From: Anaerolineae bacterium
Lineage (GTDB): Bacteria > Chloroflexota > Anaerolineae > Aggregatilineales > Ch27
Length of the DNA: 64,000 bases
Assembly: GCA_013178165.1 (NCBI GenBank)
Contig: JABLXG010000001.1
Location: forward strand, 267,605 to 331,604
Direction of reading: 5' to 3'
Part shown: positions 9,101 through 16,984 of the stretch, piece by piece
Position numbering within the stretch: position 1 is the first letter of the stretch
How the letters are laid out: every line of letters begins with the position of its first letter
Position numbers and translations under genes: made by a program
The notes under the pieces: generated by a model
The model's database searches: none
What the model was told of the DNA's origin: nothing
The model's input: the letters and a program-made list of their open reading frames with translations, nothing else

Positions 9101-10520
9101 CGCCTTTGGCCGCAACTCGGTGCTCAACATCCCCGGGTACACGGTAGCGGTCAAGACCGGCACGACCAATGATAACCGCGACAACTGGACGCTTGGTTAC
9201 ACGCCGAACGTGGTGGTGGGAGTCTGGCACGGCAACACGGACAACTCCCCCATGCTGGGGACAAGCGGCCTGACCGGCGCAGCGCCGATCTGGAACGCGG
9301 TGATGACGGCCGCCATCGCCCGCCTAGGGACGCAGAACTTCCCGATTCCGCCGAATGTGGGCACGATCGAGGTCTGCGCAGATAGCGGCACGCAGCCTTC
9401 GGCGCAGTGCCTCAACCGACGACAGGAATTGGTGGTAACCTCCCAGCTTCCGCCGGGGCCGGAACAGGACATCTACAAGAAGGTGCGGGTGGACACGCTG
9501 ACCGGCCTGCTGGCCAACGACTTCTGCCCCAACTTCACCGAGGAGCGCCAGTTCCTGAATATCAGTGATCCGACGGCGTTTGACTGGATCAACAACACAG
9601 CTGCCGGTCAGCAGTGGGCGGCTCAGCGTAATATCCCGCTCCCGGCCCGCCCGGTGCCGACCGAAGCCTGCAATCCCAATATCCAGCAGCCGATCATCTC
9701 CATGGAGTGGCCGGTTCCCAACGGGCAGGTCCAGGGCGTGGTGGAGGTGCAGGGCCGTGTGTTGGTCTACAATTTCAACCGCTACCAGCTTGAATACGGC
9801 ATTGGCAATGCGCCGCAGGCCTTCCAGATAGTGGATGGTCCGTACACCATCCAGCACGCCAATACAGAGTTTCTGGGCCGCTGGGATGTCAGCCAGTTGC
9901 CTAACGGGCCGTATACGCTGCGGCTGAAGGTCTTCACCAACGATGGCGGATTCGCCAACCTGGATCGGGTAGTGCTGGTCAACAACCCGATTGTCACGCC
10001 GACGCCCAGCCCGTCGCCAACGGTGATGGTGATCACCCAGACACCAACGCCGATCATCATCACGCCGACGCCGTTCATTGAGACGTGGGCGCCGCCGACC
10101 TTCACGCCGATGTTCCCGACAGCGGTCATTGTGACCAATACACCGTTGCCGGTGCCCGGTTCGACTACCCTGCCGCCACGCGATCCCACCTTTGATATCC
10201 CGGTGGTTTATGGCGCGGAAGCGACGGGTGTGGTCAACAGCGTGCAGGTGGCTAACTACTACTGGTTTGACGGCACCGTGGGCGACATCGTCCAGATCAC
10301 GGCGCAGACGACGGCCGGCGACCTGGACACGCTGGTTTACCTGATGGACAGCGGTGGTGGCATCCTGGCGGAGAATGACGATGGCAGCGTGGGCACCGAT
10401 TCGGAGCTGGTTTACACGCTGCCCTACACCGGGCGGTTTACCATCGTTGTGACCCGCTTCGATGTGGGGGCCGGTTATACCAGCGGCGAGTATCGCATGC
10501 GGCTGCTCAAGCTCAACTGA
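6174..10520 (+). CDS. class A penicillin-binding protein with long N- and C-terminal extensions
   Basis: 1448 residues, about twice the usual length of a bifunctional peptidoglycan synthase. The cytoplasmic part (1-410) is acidic and Ala/Pro/Glu-rich, with a small ordered segment near 225-300 (LYHQGQISRDTLQAELRKL, then WYRFADGKWV). One membrane helix spans about 415-440. The glycosyltransferase (GT51) domain has STEDERFY (catalytic Glu about 506), ASTITQQLAR and YLNEIYFGNLAYGAEAAAE. The transpeptidase has SALK (Ser804), SYN (Ser862) and KTGT (994-997), so both activities look intact. A Thr/Pro-rich linker (about 1275-1335) joins a terminal beta-domain (about 1345-1447) with DTLVYLMDSGGGILAENDDG, typical of bacterial pre-peptidase C-terminal (PPC) domains. 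It polymerises glycan strands and cross-links peptides on the outer membrane face. Confidence 0.92.
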   Translation: MADRPIDDQEKKPLDEESATPAAPESSTESGDGWHTPLAAGAEDWHAPESAAAAPAEPVPASELEDVDVLPGSWFTPTAPVPAPGAGYKDVAEGGWFVPASARSADLLAGVDRTIHPLPLAEAAPQEAAAPEKAAAPAPEEEPRLVDDWELAGEGELGAGILGTEEERELFARGDAAAIAAAMAARLAGEGEEEAPGEAAPEEARVEDSFFRQGEPGALTGVPGVPAPGVTAGLDRLVAQFDNVESQVGHLRDLYHQGQISRDTLQAELRKLMILDDQGTWWMIGVESNQWYRFADGKWVAAERPRAIASLGEIAAPTLEPHMQETQAAITLDEYNMPVVKPAPYTDPSATVVGPAAVQFDRLRSEQATVLSPAAQEGIPRPGQPDYAQAYTSAEQSDLYRRVQAEKARRQRSLLIRLSLAAVFGLLGLLFVLFVGSALFYISRVNRYSERIASLAEIAGEFQTTRIYDKDGNLLTQINDPTGGTRISTTLDQISPFLIHAVISTEDERFYQNPGWDPIAIMRAAIQNLQSGAVVSGASTITQQLARALVLEPERRTDISYGRKLDEAIIAAEIGRRYTKNEILELYLNEIYFGNLAYGAEAAAETYFNVTARELNLPQAALLAGLLQAPATYDPVINREAAFDRMDAVLAKMVQIGCLQFQHEPYASQGPFCVTRADLDAAVVQKAEVEIREYAPPTRTMRYPHFVNYVAQQLEENYGLADIYRAGFNVYTTLDPVLQDQAQQAVTSQLAALRAAGRGGNNASVVVMDPRDGRILAMVGSADYNNAEIDGKVNVAFTPQQPGSALKPILYVAALQGNAQGQYWTPATVIWDVPTCWGGYCPRNYDGAYHGPQSVRSALANSYNIPAVKTLDFVGVDRFAQTAQVMGLTFPGSSPQAAGLAGALGGFDVRLYDMVVAYATLANGGKRVEPYAITRILDNEGREVQIPPHAQPQQVIQPEHAYLITHILSDDVARSAAFGRNSVLNIPGYTVAVKTGTTNDNRDNWTLGYTPNVVVGVWHGNTDNSPMLGTSGLTGAAPIWNAVMTAAIARLGTQNFPIPPNVGTIEVCADSGTQPSAQCLNRRQELVVTSQLPPGPEQDIYKKVRVDTLTGLLANDFCPNFTEERQFLNISDPTAFDWINNTAAGQQWAAQRNIPLPARPVPTEACNPNIQQPIISMEWPVPNGQVQGVVEVQGRVLVYNFNRYQLEYGIGNAPQAFQIVDGPYTIQHANTEFLGRWDVSQLPNGPYTLRLKVFTNDGGFANLDRVVLVNNPIVTPTPSPSPTVMVITQTPTPIIITPTPFIETWAPPTFTPMFPTAVIVTNTPLPVPGSTTLPPRDPTFDIPVVYGAEATGVVNSVQVANYYWFDGTVGDIVQITAQTTAGDLDTLVYLMDSGGGILAENDDGSVGTDSELVYTLPYTGRFTIVVTRFDVGAGYTSGEYRMRLLKLN

Positions 10521-10642
10521 GGGCTGGCCGCCCGGCCTCAAGCGGCGGTGAGGGGCGTATTGTCGGGCCTGGAGCCCTGGGCAGTACGCCCTTTTCCTGG
10601 TTCCTGGCGCGTCCCCGGCGCGCGGCAACGGTGGAGTGGGCA

Positions 10643-11380
10643 ATGATCGGCACGATCCTCAACATGATCACGGTGGCGTTGGGCAGCGGCCTCGGCCTGT
10701 TCATCGGTGATCGATTGCCGGAACGGATGCAGGGGTCGGTGGTGACTGGCCTGGGGCTGGTTACCCTGGCGGTGGGCATCTCCAACGCCCTCAAAACGGG
10801 CAACATCATCCTGCCTCTGCTGAGCGTGGGCAGCGGCGTGATCATCGGCGAGTGGCTCAACCTGGACGCCCGGCTGCAGGCCTTTGGCGGCTGGCTGCAG
10901 CGGCGCTTTGTGCCCGGCGCGGATGGGGATGACCCGGCGGGCGAGGACGGCCGGGCGCGTTTCATCAATGGCTTCGTGACGGCCAGCCTGGTCTTTTGCG
11001 TCGGGCCGCTGACGTTCATCGGCTCGATCCAGGATGGCATGACCGGCGATTATCAGTTACTGGCGATCAAGAGCGTGCTGGATGGCTTCGCGTCGCTGGC
11101 CTTCGCCTCAGCGATGGGGGTAGGGGTGGCTTTCAGCATCGTGACAGTGCTGGTGGTGCAGGGCGGGCTGGCCCTGCTGGGGGCGCTGGGTGGCAGCGTG
11201 ATGAGCGAACCGATGATCACGGAGATGACGGCGACCGGCGGGCTGCTGTTGATGGGCCTGGCGCTGATCCTGCTCGATATCAAGCGGCCACGGATGGCCA
11301 ACTTCCTGCCGGCGCTGGTGATTGCGCCGCTGCTGGTGGCGCTGGCGGGCTGGCTGGGCATCCCGATCTATCCGCTGTAG
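10643..11380 (+). CDS. DUF554 family membrane protein
   Basis: 245 residues, very hydrophobic, with about six or seven membrane helices. The ATG at 10643 has GGTGGAG about 7 nt upstream; an in-frame GTG 12 nt earlier is less likely. The sequence has the family's opening (MIGTILNMITVALGSGLGLF, then LPERMQGSVVTGLGLVTLAVG), GSGVIIGEWLNLD, and FCVGPLTFIGSIQDG. The transported substrate, if any, is not established for the family. It converges with rmuC, with only 12 nt between the stops. Confidence 0.85.
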   Translation: MIGTILNMITVALGSGLGLFIGDRLPERMQGSVVTGLGLVTLAVGISNALKTGNIILPLLSVGSGVIIGEWLNLDARLQAFGGWLQRRFVPGADGDDPAGEDGRARFINGFVTASLVFCVGPLTFIGSIQDGMTGDYQLLAIKSVLDGFASLAFASAMGVGVAFSIVTVLVVQGGLALLGALGGSVMSEPMITEMTATGGLLLMGLALILLDIKRPRMANFLPALVIAPLLVALAGWLGIPIYPL

Positions 11381-11392
11381 CGGCGTCGCGGC

Positions 11393-12400
11393 TTACTGCG
11401 GGCGAGGATCAGCTGGTGCGGGGGCGTCGCCGCTGCGGGGCGCGGGGGCTTTGAGGGTGTGGGCGCTGGCCTGGATTCCGCTCAGACCGCCGCGCACCTG
11501 ACCAAGCTGGGCCCGCATCTCCTGCCCGGCGTTGTCCAGCATCCGCAGGGCGCGGGCGTAGCGGCCTTCCAGTTCGTTCTGCAGGGCGTCCAGGTTTTGC
11601 TCCACGCTGTTCAGGTAGGCTTCCAGGCGGTGCAGGTCGATGTGCTGGCTGGTGCGCAGCATGGTCTGGAAGACCAGCAGCAGGTAGGGCACAAACAGGC
11701 TGTAGCTAATCAGCACGACATTCAGGCTGAAGGATCGCGCCTGGATGCCGGCGCACAGATCGTAGATCGCGTCGGGCAGGACGGCCACACCGAAAGGCGT
11801 CGTCAGGCCGGGGTGCAGGTACTGGCGCACCTCGCGGGCCTTGAGCAGGACAGTGCGTTCGATCTCGCGCTTGATCTGTTGCTGCCTGGCGGGGCTATCC
11901 GCCGCCAGGAACTGTTCCAGCAGGTGGGTGGCAGCCCATTTGCTGTCAATAGGCAGGATCAGGTTGTTGGGCAGGCGCATCCCGAATTCAACCGTCCGGT
12001 TGTCCAGGGTAAAGTTGCGCACCTGCCAGGCGGGGGGCAACTGAGCAAAGACCGCCTCGACAATGTTCTCCCCGGCCCGGCCTTTGGTCTGTGTCCCGGC
12101 GATCACGGCCTCCAGTCGTCGGACGGACTCCATGGTCTGGCGCTCCAGGTCCTGGCGGGCGTACAGCGTAGCCCGCAGTTCGGTCAGGCCGTTCTGAAGC
12201 TGGTTGAGGCCAGTCGCCAGCGTATGCGCTTCTGTCTGGCGGTTGTGGGCCTGGAGTTGCAGTTCGGCCAGGCCGAGCTGTAACTGGCTTAAACGCGCTT
12301 CCAGGGCGCGGTTATCCGCGCCACGCCGGACGAGCAGGATGGTAACGATCAGCAATAGTCCGGCGATCCCTCCTGCCAGGGCGATTTCCAGCCCGGTCAT
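11393..12400 (-). CDS. rmuC: DNA recombination protein RmuC
   Basis: 335 residues, somewhat shorter than the E. coli protein. Order: an N-terminal membrane helix (about 5-25, LAGGIAGLLLIVTILLV), a coiled-coil region with heptad Leu and many Gln (about 30-105), then the RmuC core from about 107 (GRAGENIVEAVFAQLPP). The core contains the nuclease-fold phrases VEFGMRLPNNLILPIDSKW and YLHPGLTTPFGVAVLPD. RmuC proteins limit recombination at inverted repeats and are thought to act as nucleases. The gene stands alone with its own promoter and is divergent from the GNAT gene. Confidence 0.9.
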   Translation of the reverse strand: MTGLEIALAGGIAGLLLIVTILLVRRGADNRALEARLSQLQLGLAELQLQAHNRQTEAHTLATGLNQLQNGLTELRATLYARQDLERQTMESVRRLEAVIAGTQTKGRAGENIVEAVFAQLPPAWQVRNFTLDNRTVEFGMRLPNNLILPIDSKWAATHLLEQFLAADSPARQQQIKREIERTVLLKAREVRQYLHPGLTTPFGVAVLPDAIYDLCAGIQARSFSLNVVLISYSLFVPYLLLVFQTMLRTSQHIDLHRLEAYLNSVEQNLDALQNELEGRYARALRMLDNAGQEMRAQLGQVRGGLSGIQASAHTLKAPAPRSGDAPAPADPRPQ

Positions 12401-12447
12401 GCGCCTGCGCCTCCCCCCTGTCCGAACACGTGTGCGGTACGGGACGC

Positions 12448-12475
12448 ATTATACAGCCGAACGGCTAAATACCAA
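12448..12475 (-). promoter_or_regulatory. promoter for rmuC
   Basis: On the minus strand, TTGGTA (12475-12470), a 16-nt spacer and a perfect TATAAT (12453-12448) lie 47 nt upstream of the rmuC start. Confidence 0.55.
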
Positions 12476-12556
12476 ATCCACCCGGCACAGGCCGGTGATG
12501 TGGCTTACAATACAGGGTACGGGCTGCTGCTGAACACCAGGCAGGGGAAGGCGATC

Positions 12557-13444
12557 ATGGCCATAACCTGGGAAGATAAACCGCTGCCAGAGGTGGCATT
12601 GCGCCGCCTATGGCTGGCTGATGCACCGCGGGCGCATGCCCTTTCCCGCCTAGTAGGGTGGAGCCTGACTCTGGCCAGCTGGGAGCGGATGATCCTCTGG
12701 GGTGGGCGCGGCTGTTTCGCCCTTTATCGGGGCGATGCCCTGGTGGCGACGGCGATCGCAACCGTTTACGGGCGGGAACGCGCCTGGATCGGTGGCGTGA
12801 TCACCCATCCGGACCACCGCCGGCAGGGGCTGGCGACGCGGCTGATGACGGTCGCGCTGGATTACCTGCAGGCGCGGTCTGTTCCCCATGTATTGCTGGA
12901 CGCCTCCGAGCAGGGTCGCCCGCTGTATGAGGCGCTGGGCTTTCGCCCGATTTACAGCATCGAAATATGGGCGGGGCGGGCCAGCAGCTATCTTGGCCCG
13001 CGGGCGCGCCCGCTCCGGCGCGGCGATCTGGATGCCGTGGTAGCCCTGGACGCGGAGACTTTCGGCGTGGCGCGCGGGCGCATCCTGCGCCGGCTGGTGC
13101 AGGATTACCCCCACCTGGCCTGGGTAGACGAGGAAGATGGCCGGATCGCCGGTTTTCTGCTGGCTCAGGATGACCGCCAGGATGGCACGCCGGCGCATCT
13201 GGGGCCGTGGATGCATCGTTCCCCTTGGGGGGCGGAAAAGCTGCTACGCACCGCCCTGAGTGTGCTGATTGGCCGTGAGGTGCGCGTGGATATCCCCGAT
13301 CGCAATCCCCATGCCACGGCGCTGGCCTATGCCCACAACCTGCGCCACCGGCGTGTCTGCACGCGGATGCACCTTGGCCCCGGTGATCCGCCGCCTGAGC
13401 TGATCACGCAGCATTACGGCGTGGCGGCGCTGGCGACCGGCTGA
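12557..13444 (+). CDS. GNAT family N-acetyltransferase, two domains
   Basis: 295 residues. The ATG at 12557 has GGGGAAGG at 7 nt, so the upstream in-frame ATG at 12500 is not used here. The first GNAT domain (about 15-150) has the acetyl-CoA loop GVITHPDHRRQGLATRLM, the hallmark V-x-P-x-x-R-x-x-G-x-G/A motif, and the C-terminal LYEALGFRPIY. The second half (about 150-290) repeats the fold in weaker form (ARPLRRGDLDAVVALDAETFG, IAGFLLAQD), like two-domain acetyltransferases of the Eis/YhcD sort. The acceptor substrate is unknown. A TACAAT box lies at 12506-12511. Confidence 0.85.
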   Translation: MAITWEDKPLPEVALRRLWLADAPRAHALSRLVGWSLTLASWERMILWGGRGCFALYRGDALVATAIATVYGRERAWIGGVITHPDHRRQGLATRLMTVALDYLQARSVPHVLLDASEQGRPLYEALGFRPIYSIEIWAGRASSYLGPRARPLRRGDLDAVVALDAETFGVARGRILRRLVQDYPHLAWVDEEDGRIAGFLLAQDDRQDGTPAHLGPWMHRSPWGAEKLLRTALSVLIGREVRVDIPDRNPHATALAYAHNLRHRRVCTRMHLGPGDPPPELITQHYGVAALATG

Positions 13445-13500
13445 ACGCCCCGGGCGAGTTTATGGCCTGCAACTGTTGCGGAACAGACTCGGAAAAATAC

Positions 13501-13530
13501 GCCAAGCCACCCATAGCCGGGTGGCTTGGT
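13501..13530. terminator. hairpin after the GNAT gene
   Basis: CCAAGCCACCC and GGGTGGCTTGG form an 11-bp stem with a 6-nt loop about 58 nt past the GNAT stop. A run of five A's on its left gives a U-tract only in the minus direction. It probably insulates the AT-rich promoter that follows. Confidence 0.55.
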
Positions 13531-13683
13531 CACATCTGTCAAGTCTATCTAGACAAAATATATACTAATGAACTACTTATCTTTTCCCCATGCGCCTCTA
13601 AACTTTCATCTGTATAGTTTAGGTCGTTCAGTATCTATACAAAACAGGTACGGTTTCACAGTTCAATGAGGAGAGTAGTTCAG
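13531..13683 (+). promoter_or_regulatory. AT-rich promoter region of the fasciclin gene
   Basis: This gap is strikingly AT-rich compared with the neighbouring genes. It contains several TATA-like boxes (AAATATATACTAAT at about 13556-13569, TATAGT at 13613) and an inverted pair TGTATAG (13611-13617) / CTATACA (13635-13641). A strong GAGGAGAG ribosome site (13668-13675) precedes the ATG at 13684. It looks like a strong or tightly regulated promoter; the exact start site cannot be fixed. Confidence 0.45.
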
Positions 13684-14184
13684 ATGCGCAAAGTCTTCGT
13701 TACCCTTCTTGCTGTTGGAATGCTGATCGTTACAGTGTTCCCCGCTCTGGCTCAGACTGGCGAGCAGACGATCGTCGAGATCGCCGTGGCTGATGGCCGT
13801 TTCACGACGCTGGTGGCGGCGGTACAGGCGGCTGGCCTGGTTGACGCGCTATCCGGCGAAGGCCCCTTCACCGTCTTCGCCCCGACCGATGATGCCTTTG
13901 CCGCGGCCTTCGCCGCCCTGGGCATCGAACCGGCCGCCCTGCTGGAAGATACCGAGACCCTGACCAGCATCCTGCTCTACCATGTGGTGGCGGGCAAGGC
14001 GATGGCCGCTGACGTGGTCGGGCTGGAGAGCGTGACCACGCTGCAGGGGAGCGACATCAAGATCACCGTCAGCGATGGCAAGGTCTACCTGAATGACACC
14101 ATCCAGGTGATCATCACCGACATCGAGGCCAGCAACGGCGTGATCCATGTGATTGACGGCGTCCTGCTGCCCCCGGCTGAATAA
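13684..14184 (+). CDS. secreted fasciclin (FAS1) domain protein
   Basis: 166 residues: a signal peptide ([24 protein letters not shown], cleavage after ALA-Q likely) followed by one FAS1 domain. The family's two conserved boxes are present: [15 protein letters not shown] (H1 box region) and the late [12 protein letters not shown] box, with LLYHVVAGK between them. FAS1 domains act in surface adhesion. ATG 13684 is chosen over 13666 because GAGGAGAG lies between them at the right distance. A strong terminator follows the stop. It is monocistronic. Confidence 0.93.
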   Translation: MRKVFVTLLAVGMLIVTVFPALAQTGEQTIVEIAVADGRFTTLVAAVQAAGLVDALSGEGPFTVFAPTDDAFAAAFAALGIEPAALLEDTETLTSILLYHVVAGKAMAADVVGLESVTTLQGSDIKITVSDGKVYLNDTIQVIITDIEASNGVIHVIDGVLLPPAE

Positions 14185-14210
14185 GCACCGCAACGCAGGC
14201 GAAGAATGTA

Positions 14211-14245
14211 CGGGCGAGGGAAGTTTTTCCTCGCCCGTTTTGTTT
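14211..14245 (+). terminator. rho-independent terminator of the fasciclin gene
   Basis: CGGGCGAGG and CCTCGCCCG form a 9-bp GC stem, followed directly by TTTTGTTT. It starts 26 nt after the stop codon. Confidence 0.88.
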
Positions 14246-14288
14246 ACCCGGCAGCGCCGGGTTCACACTGTAGCTCCTGCCTGCCAGA

Positions 14289-14927
14289 TTAAACGGCGTA
14301 CAGCGCAACCGCCGCGTAATGCAGGGCGCTGCCGCCCATCACCAGCAGGTGCCATAGCTCGTGGTGGCCGAAGCGCCGACCCAGATTGGGGCGTTTGAGG
14401 GCGTAGATCAACGCCCCTAGCGTGTAGACCAGCCCGCCGCTCACGATCAGGATCAGTGCCCCGGGCGGCAGGCGGTGGAGCATCGCTGGCAGGATGAGCA
14501 CAGCCAGCCAGCCCATGCCCAGGTAGAGAACCGTGGAGATGTGGCGATGATTGTGGTGGCGGAAGGCCAGCTTGTAGATCACTCCCGCCGCCGCCAGCCC
14601 CCAGATCACGACCAGCATGACTGCTCGCCAGGGGTCTGGCAGCAGGCTGACGCAAAACGGCGTGTACGTCCCGGCGATCAGGATGTAAATCGCGGCGTGA
14701 TCCAGTGAGCGCAGCCAGCGTAGGGCGCGCTGCCCGGCGTTGACCAGATGATACACCGTGCTGGCGGTATAGAGCAGGATCAGGCTGATGCCGTAGACGA
14801 TCGCTGCCGCCAACCGGGCCGGTTGATGTTGACTGAGCATAACCAGCACGATCAGGCCGATCGCGCTCAGGATCGCCCCGATCAGGTGGGTGAAGCCGTT
14901 GATCGGCTCGCGCAGGCGTTTGATCAT
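14289..14927 (-). CDS. hemolysin III / PAQR family membrane protein
   Basis: 212 residues with seven predicted membrane helices. The start at 14927 has AGGAA 6 nt upstream; the in-frame ATG 24 nt earlier is less well placed. Family landmarks are present: EPINGFTHLIGA near the N-terminus, STVYHLV, LDHAAIYILIAGTYTPF, and HELWHLLVMGGSALHY at the end. The conserved Ser, Asp and three His residues would form the metal site of PAQR/YqfA proteins. Despite the name, a haemolytic role is not established for most members. It is last in a minus-strand run after the TolB-like gene, and a TATAAT at 14991-14986 could give it its own transcript. Confidence 0.9.
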   Translation of the reverse strand: MIKRLREPINGFTHLIGAILSAIGLIVLVMLSQHQPARLAAAIVYGISLILLYTASTVYHLVNAGQRALRWLRSLDHAAIYILIAGTYTPFCVSLLPDPWRAVMLVVIWGLAAAGVIYKLAFRHHNHRHISTVLYLGMGWLAVLILPAMLHRLPPGALILIVSGGLVYTLGALIYALKRPNLGRRFGHHELWHLLVMGGSALHYAAVALYAV

Positions 14928-14976
14928 GGGTATTCCTGTAAGCTCCGGCACGGCCTGGCGGCCAATGCCTCTGCCT

Positions 14977-16218
14977 CTACCGGCAATTATACTCCCCGCT
15001 GAAGCCCGCCGGACTCCACACCAGCGGGCTATTGCTCAGGCCGATACTTTCCAGCAGGCGCAGGGCGCCGGTTACGGTGTCGTAGATCGCGGCGCTATAG
15101 GCGGTGCGGAAGGCCAGGTAGCGCCCGTCTGCGCTGAAGCGCGGATAGTCGACGGCGGTGGCCTCCGGATGCTCAAGATACAGGCTGGCGTCCCGATCGG
15201 CGAAGCCGGGCAGCGGCACCCGCCACAGCAGGTTGTCATCGTGGCCCTGCCAGTCTTTGACTGCTGCTACCAGCCCGCTGCCGTCGGGCAGCCAGTCGTA
15301 GTCCAGCACCAGCGTCCAGGTTTCGCTCCATTGCTGGACGGCTCCGCCGGAAGCGGGTGTCGTCCAGAACTGGTGGTTATTGCCGGAAGGGGCGTAGATA
15401 AAGCTGATCACATGCCCGTCCGGCGACCAGCGCGGCATTAGTGTGCTGCCACTGGTGAAGTCAGTGAGCGGGTATTTGTTCGCTCCGTCAGCGCTGACCA
15501 CCCACAGGTCGTTTTCCCGCTGGCCGCCTGCCCCTTCCTGGTAGGAAGTGTAGACCAGCCAGCCGCCGTCCGCATTCCAGGCGGGGGAGCCTTCCGTCCC
15601 GCTGGTGCTGTAGAGTACTGGCTGGCCGCCTTCCGCTGCGACCCAGGCCACATGGGTCGTCCGCAACCGCGCTCCATCGCGCTCGTAGTCCCGCCACAGG
15701 ATGAAGGCGATGCGATCGCCAGCGGGCGACCACAACGGCGACCAGGCTCCCCAGCCCAGCACTCCGCTCTCGGCAGTGAAGTCCAGCAGCGGGCGGAGAT
15801 CGGTCCCGTCCAGCCGGACGGTGTACAGGCGCAGGTTGTGGCCGCTGGGAGCACTCATCACGAAGGCAAAGCGGCAGCCATCCGGGGCGAAGCTGCCCAT
15901 CCAGTGCAGGCCGGAGCTAAAGGAAAGGTCGCGCTGCTGGCCGCTGCCCAGATCGTAGATAGAGATACCCGCACCTTCCGGCGCGTTGGCGACCAGCAGC
16001 GGGCCGGTCAGGGGCGGCAGCGGCGTGGGTGTGAAGAAGAGCGGCGGGCTATCTTCCGGTTCGCCCTGAGCGCCAACCATCCCGGCGGCGAGCAGCCCGG
16101 CGCATAGCAGCAGGGCCATCAGAGGCGGAAGGAAATGGCGGAGGCGATTGCAGGTGGCGATGATGTCCATGCGCAGGAGCATATCCCGGCCAGCGGGCGC
16201 GGGCAAATCGACGTTCAT
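14977..16218 (-). CDS. exported TolB-like WD40 beta-propeller protein
   Basis: 413 residues. A hydrophobic helix (about 30-50, LPPLMALLLCAGLLAAGMV) acts as signal or anchor, and a Pro/Thr linker (FFTPTPLPPLTG) follows. Repeated blades then carry the TolB/PD40 phrase W-S-P-x-G-D-R-I-A-F and variants (SFAPDGCRFAFV, SPLWSPAGDRIAFI, MPRWSPDGHVISFI, YPRFSADGRYLAFR), enough for a six-bladed propeller. The start overlaps the stop of the upstream gene by 4 nt (ATGA), implying coupled translation. A later start at 16182 is possible. Such propellers usually serve as binding platforms outside the membrane; the ligand is unknown. Confidence 0.8.
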   Translation of the reverse strand: MNVDLPAPAGRDMLLRMDIIATCNRLRHFLPPLMALLLCAGLLAAGMVGAQGEPEDSPPLFFTPTPLPPLTGPLLVANAPEGAGISIYDLGSGQQRDLSFSSGLHWMGSFAPDGCRFAFVMSAPSGHNLRLYTVRLDGTDLRPLLDFTAESGVLGWGAWSPLWSPAGDRIAFILWRDYERDGARLRTTHVAWVAAEGGQPVLYSTSGTEGSPAWNADGGWLVYTSYQEGAGGQRENDLWVVSADGANKYPLTDFTSGSTLMPRWSPDGHVISFIYAPSGNNHQFWTTPASGGAVQQWSETWTLVLDYDWLPDGSGLVAAVKDWQGHDDNLLWRVPLPGFADRDASLYLEHPEATAVDYPRFSADGRYLAFRTAYSAAIYDTVTGALRLLESIGLSNSPLVWSPAGFSGEYNCR

Positions 16219-16847
16219 GGCCCGATGAGCGTCAGACCGTCGAGAACGAGCGGCAGGTTGACCAGATTGTGCCAGCCGGCTTTTTGGGCGCCCAGGCTGG
16301 TGACGGCGACCACGCGCAGGCTGCTGACCAGCGCATCCTGCGCCAGCGTTGCCAGCGGGGACTCTGCTTCGGCCAGCAGGTAATAGATCTGTTCGGGGCT
16401 ATCTTCCAGCGGACGGTCAGTGTGCAGGCCGTGGCGGTCGCCCAGGGCGGGCACGGGCAGCGGAGGGAGGCGGCGGTAAGTGACCGGCGCGACATGGCCG
16501 ACCAGTTCCAGCACCAGCAGTGGCAGGCCAGCCCATTCCTGCAGGTGGAGCTGTTCCACATAACCGATCAGGGTAGTTGTCCCATCCCAGTCAAGCCGTC
16601 CGCCCCATTTCCAGGGCAGATGGACCAGGACGGGTTCCAGGGATGCGCCCCAGCCGACTGTAGCCACCAGCCGGGCAGAGTCGCCGGAATTAGCGGGTAC
16701 GTTCAGGTCGCAGCGACCGGTAGGGCCTTGCGGCGTGGCACGCAGGAGGGGCGTCTGTGGCCCGGCGTCGCGGTTCCAGACGATCAGGCTCAGCTGGTTG
16801 ACAGCCCAGGCGGGCAGGGTATAGCTGGGAGTGGTCAGTGTGAACAT
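16215..16847 (-). CDS. conserved-looking protein of unknown function
   Basis: 210 residues. The ATG at 16847 has an ideal AAGGAGG about 10 nt upstream, and the codon pattern and 4-nt overlap with the downstream TolB-like gene support a real gene. No family is recognised. It is largely beta (LTTPSYTLPAWAVNQLSLIVW, LVATVGWGASLEPVLVHLPW, LLVLELVGHVAP), with no signal peptide and no obvious catalytic motif. It ends in a helical region (PEQIYYLLAEAESPLATLAQ). It heads the run 16847 to 14289 and is divergent from the peptidase at 16985. Confidence 0.6.
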   Translation of the reverse strand: MFTLTTPSYTLPAWAVNQLSLIVWNRDAGPQTPLLRATPQGPTGRCDLNVPANSGDSARLVATVGWGASLEPVLVHLPWKWGGRLDWDGTTTLIGYVEQLHLQEWAGLPLLVLELVGHVAPVTYRRLPPLPVPALGDRHGLHTDRPLEDSPEQIYYLLAEAESPLATLAQDALVSSLRVVAVTSLGAQKAGWHNLVNLPLVLDGLTLIGP

Positions 16848-16984
16848 CAAGCTATTCCTCCTTGGATGAATGCGGCTCCAGTATGCGCTGTGGTCAGGTG
16901 GTAGGCAAGCCCTTTTGCCCGGAAGGTACGGGTTTTGCGGTACACTTGGGCGCTGCATCGTGAAAACGTGAGGAAAGCCGCGCA

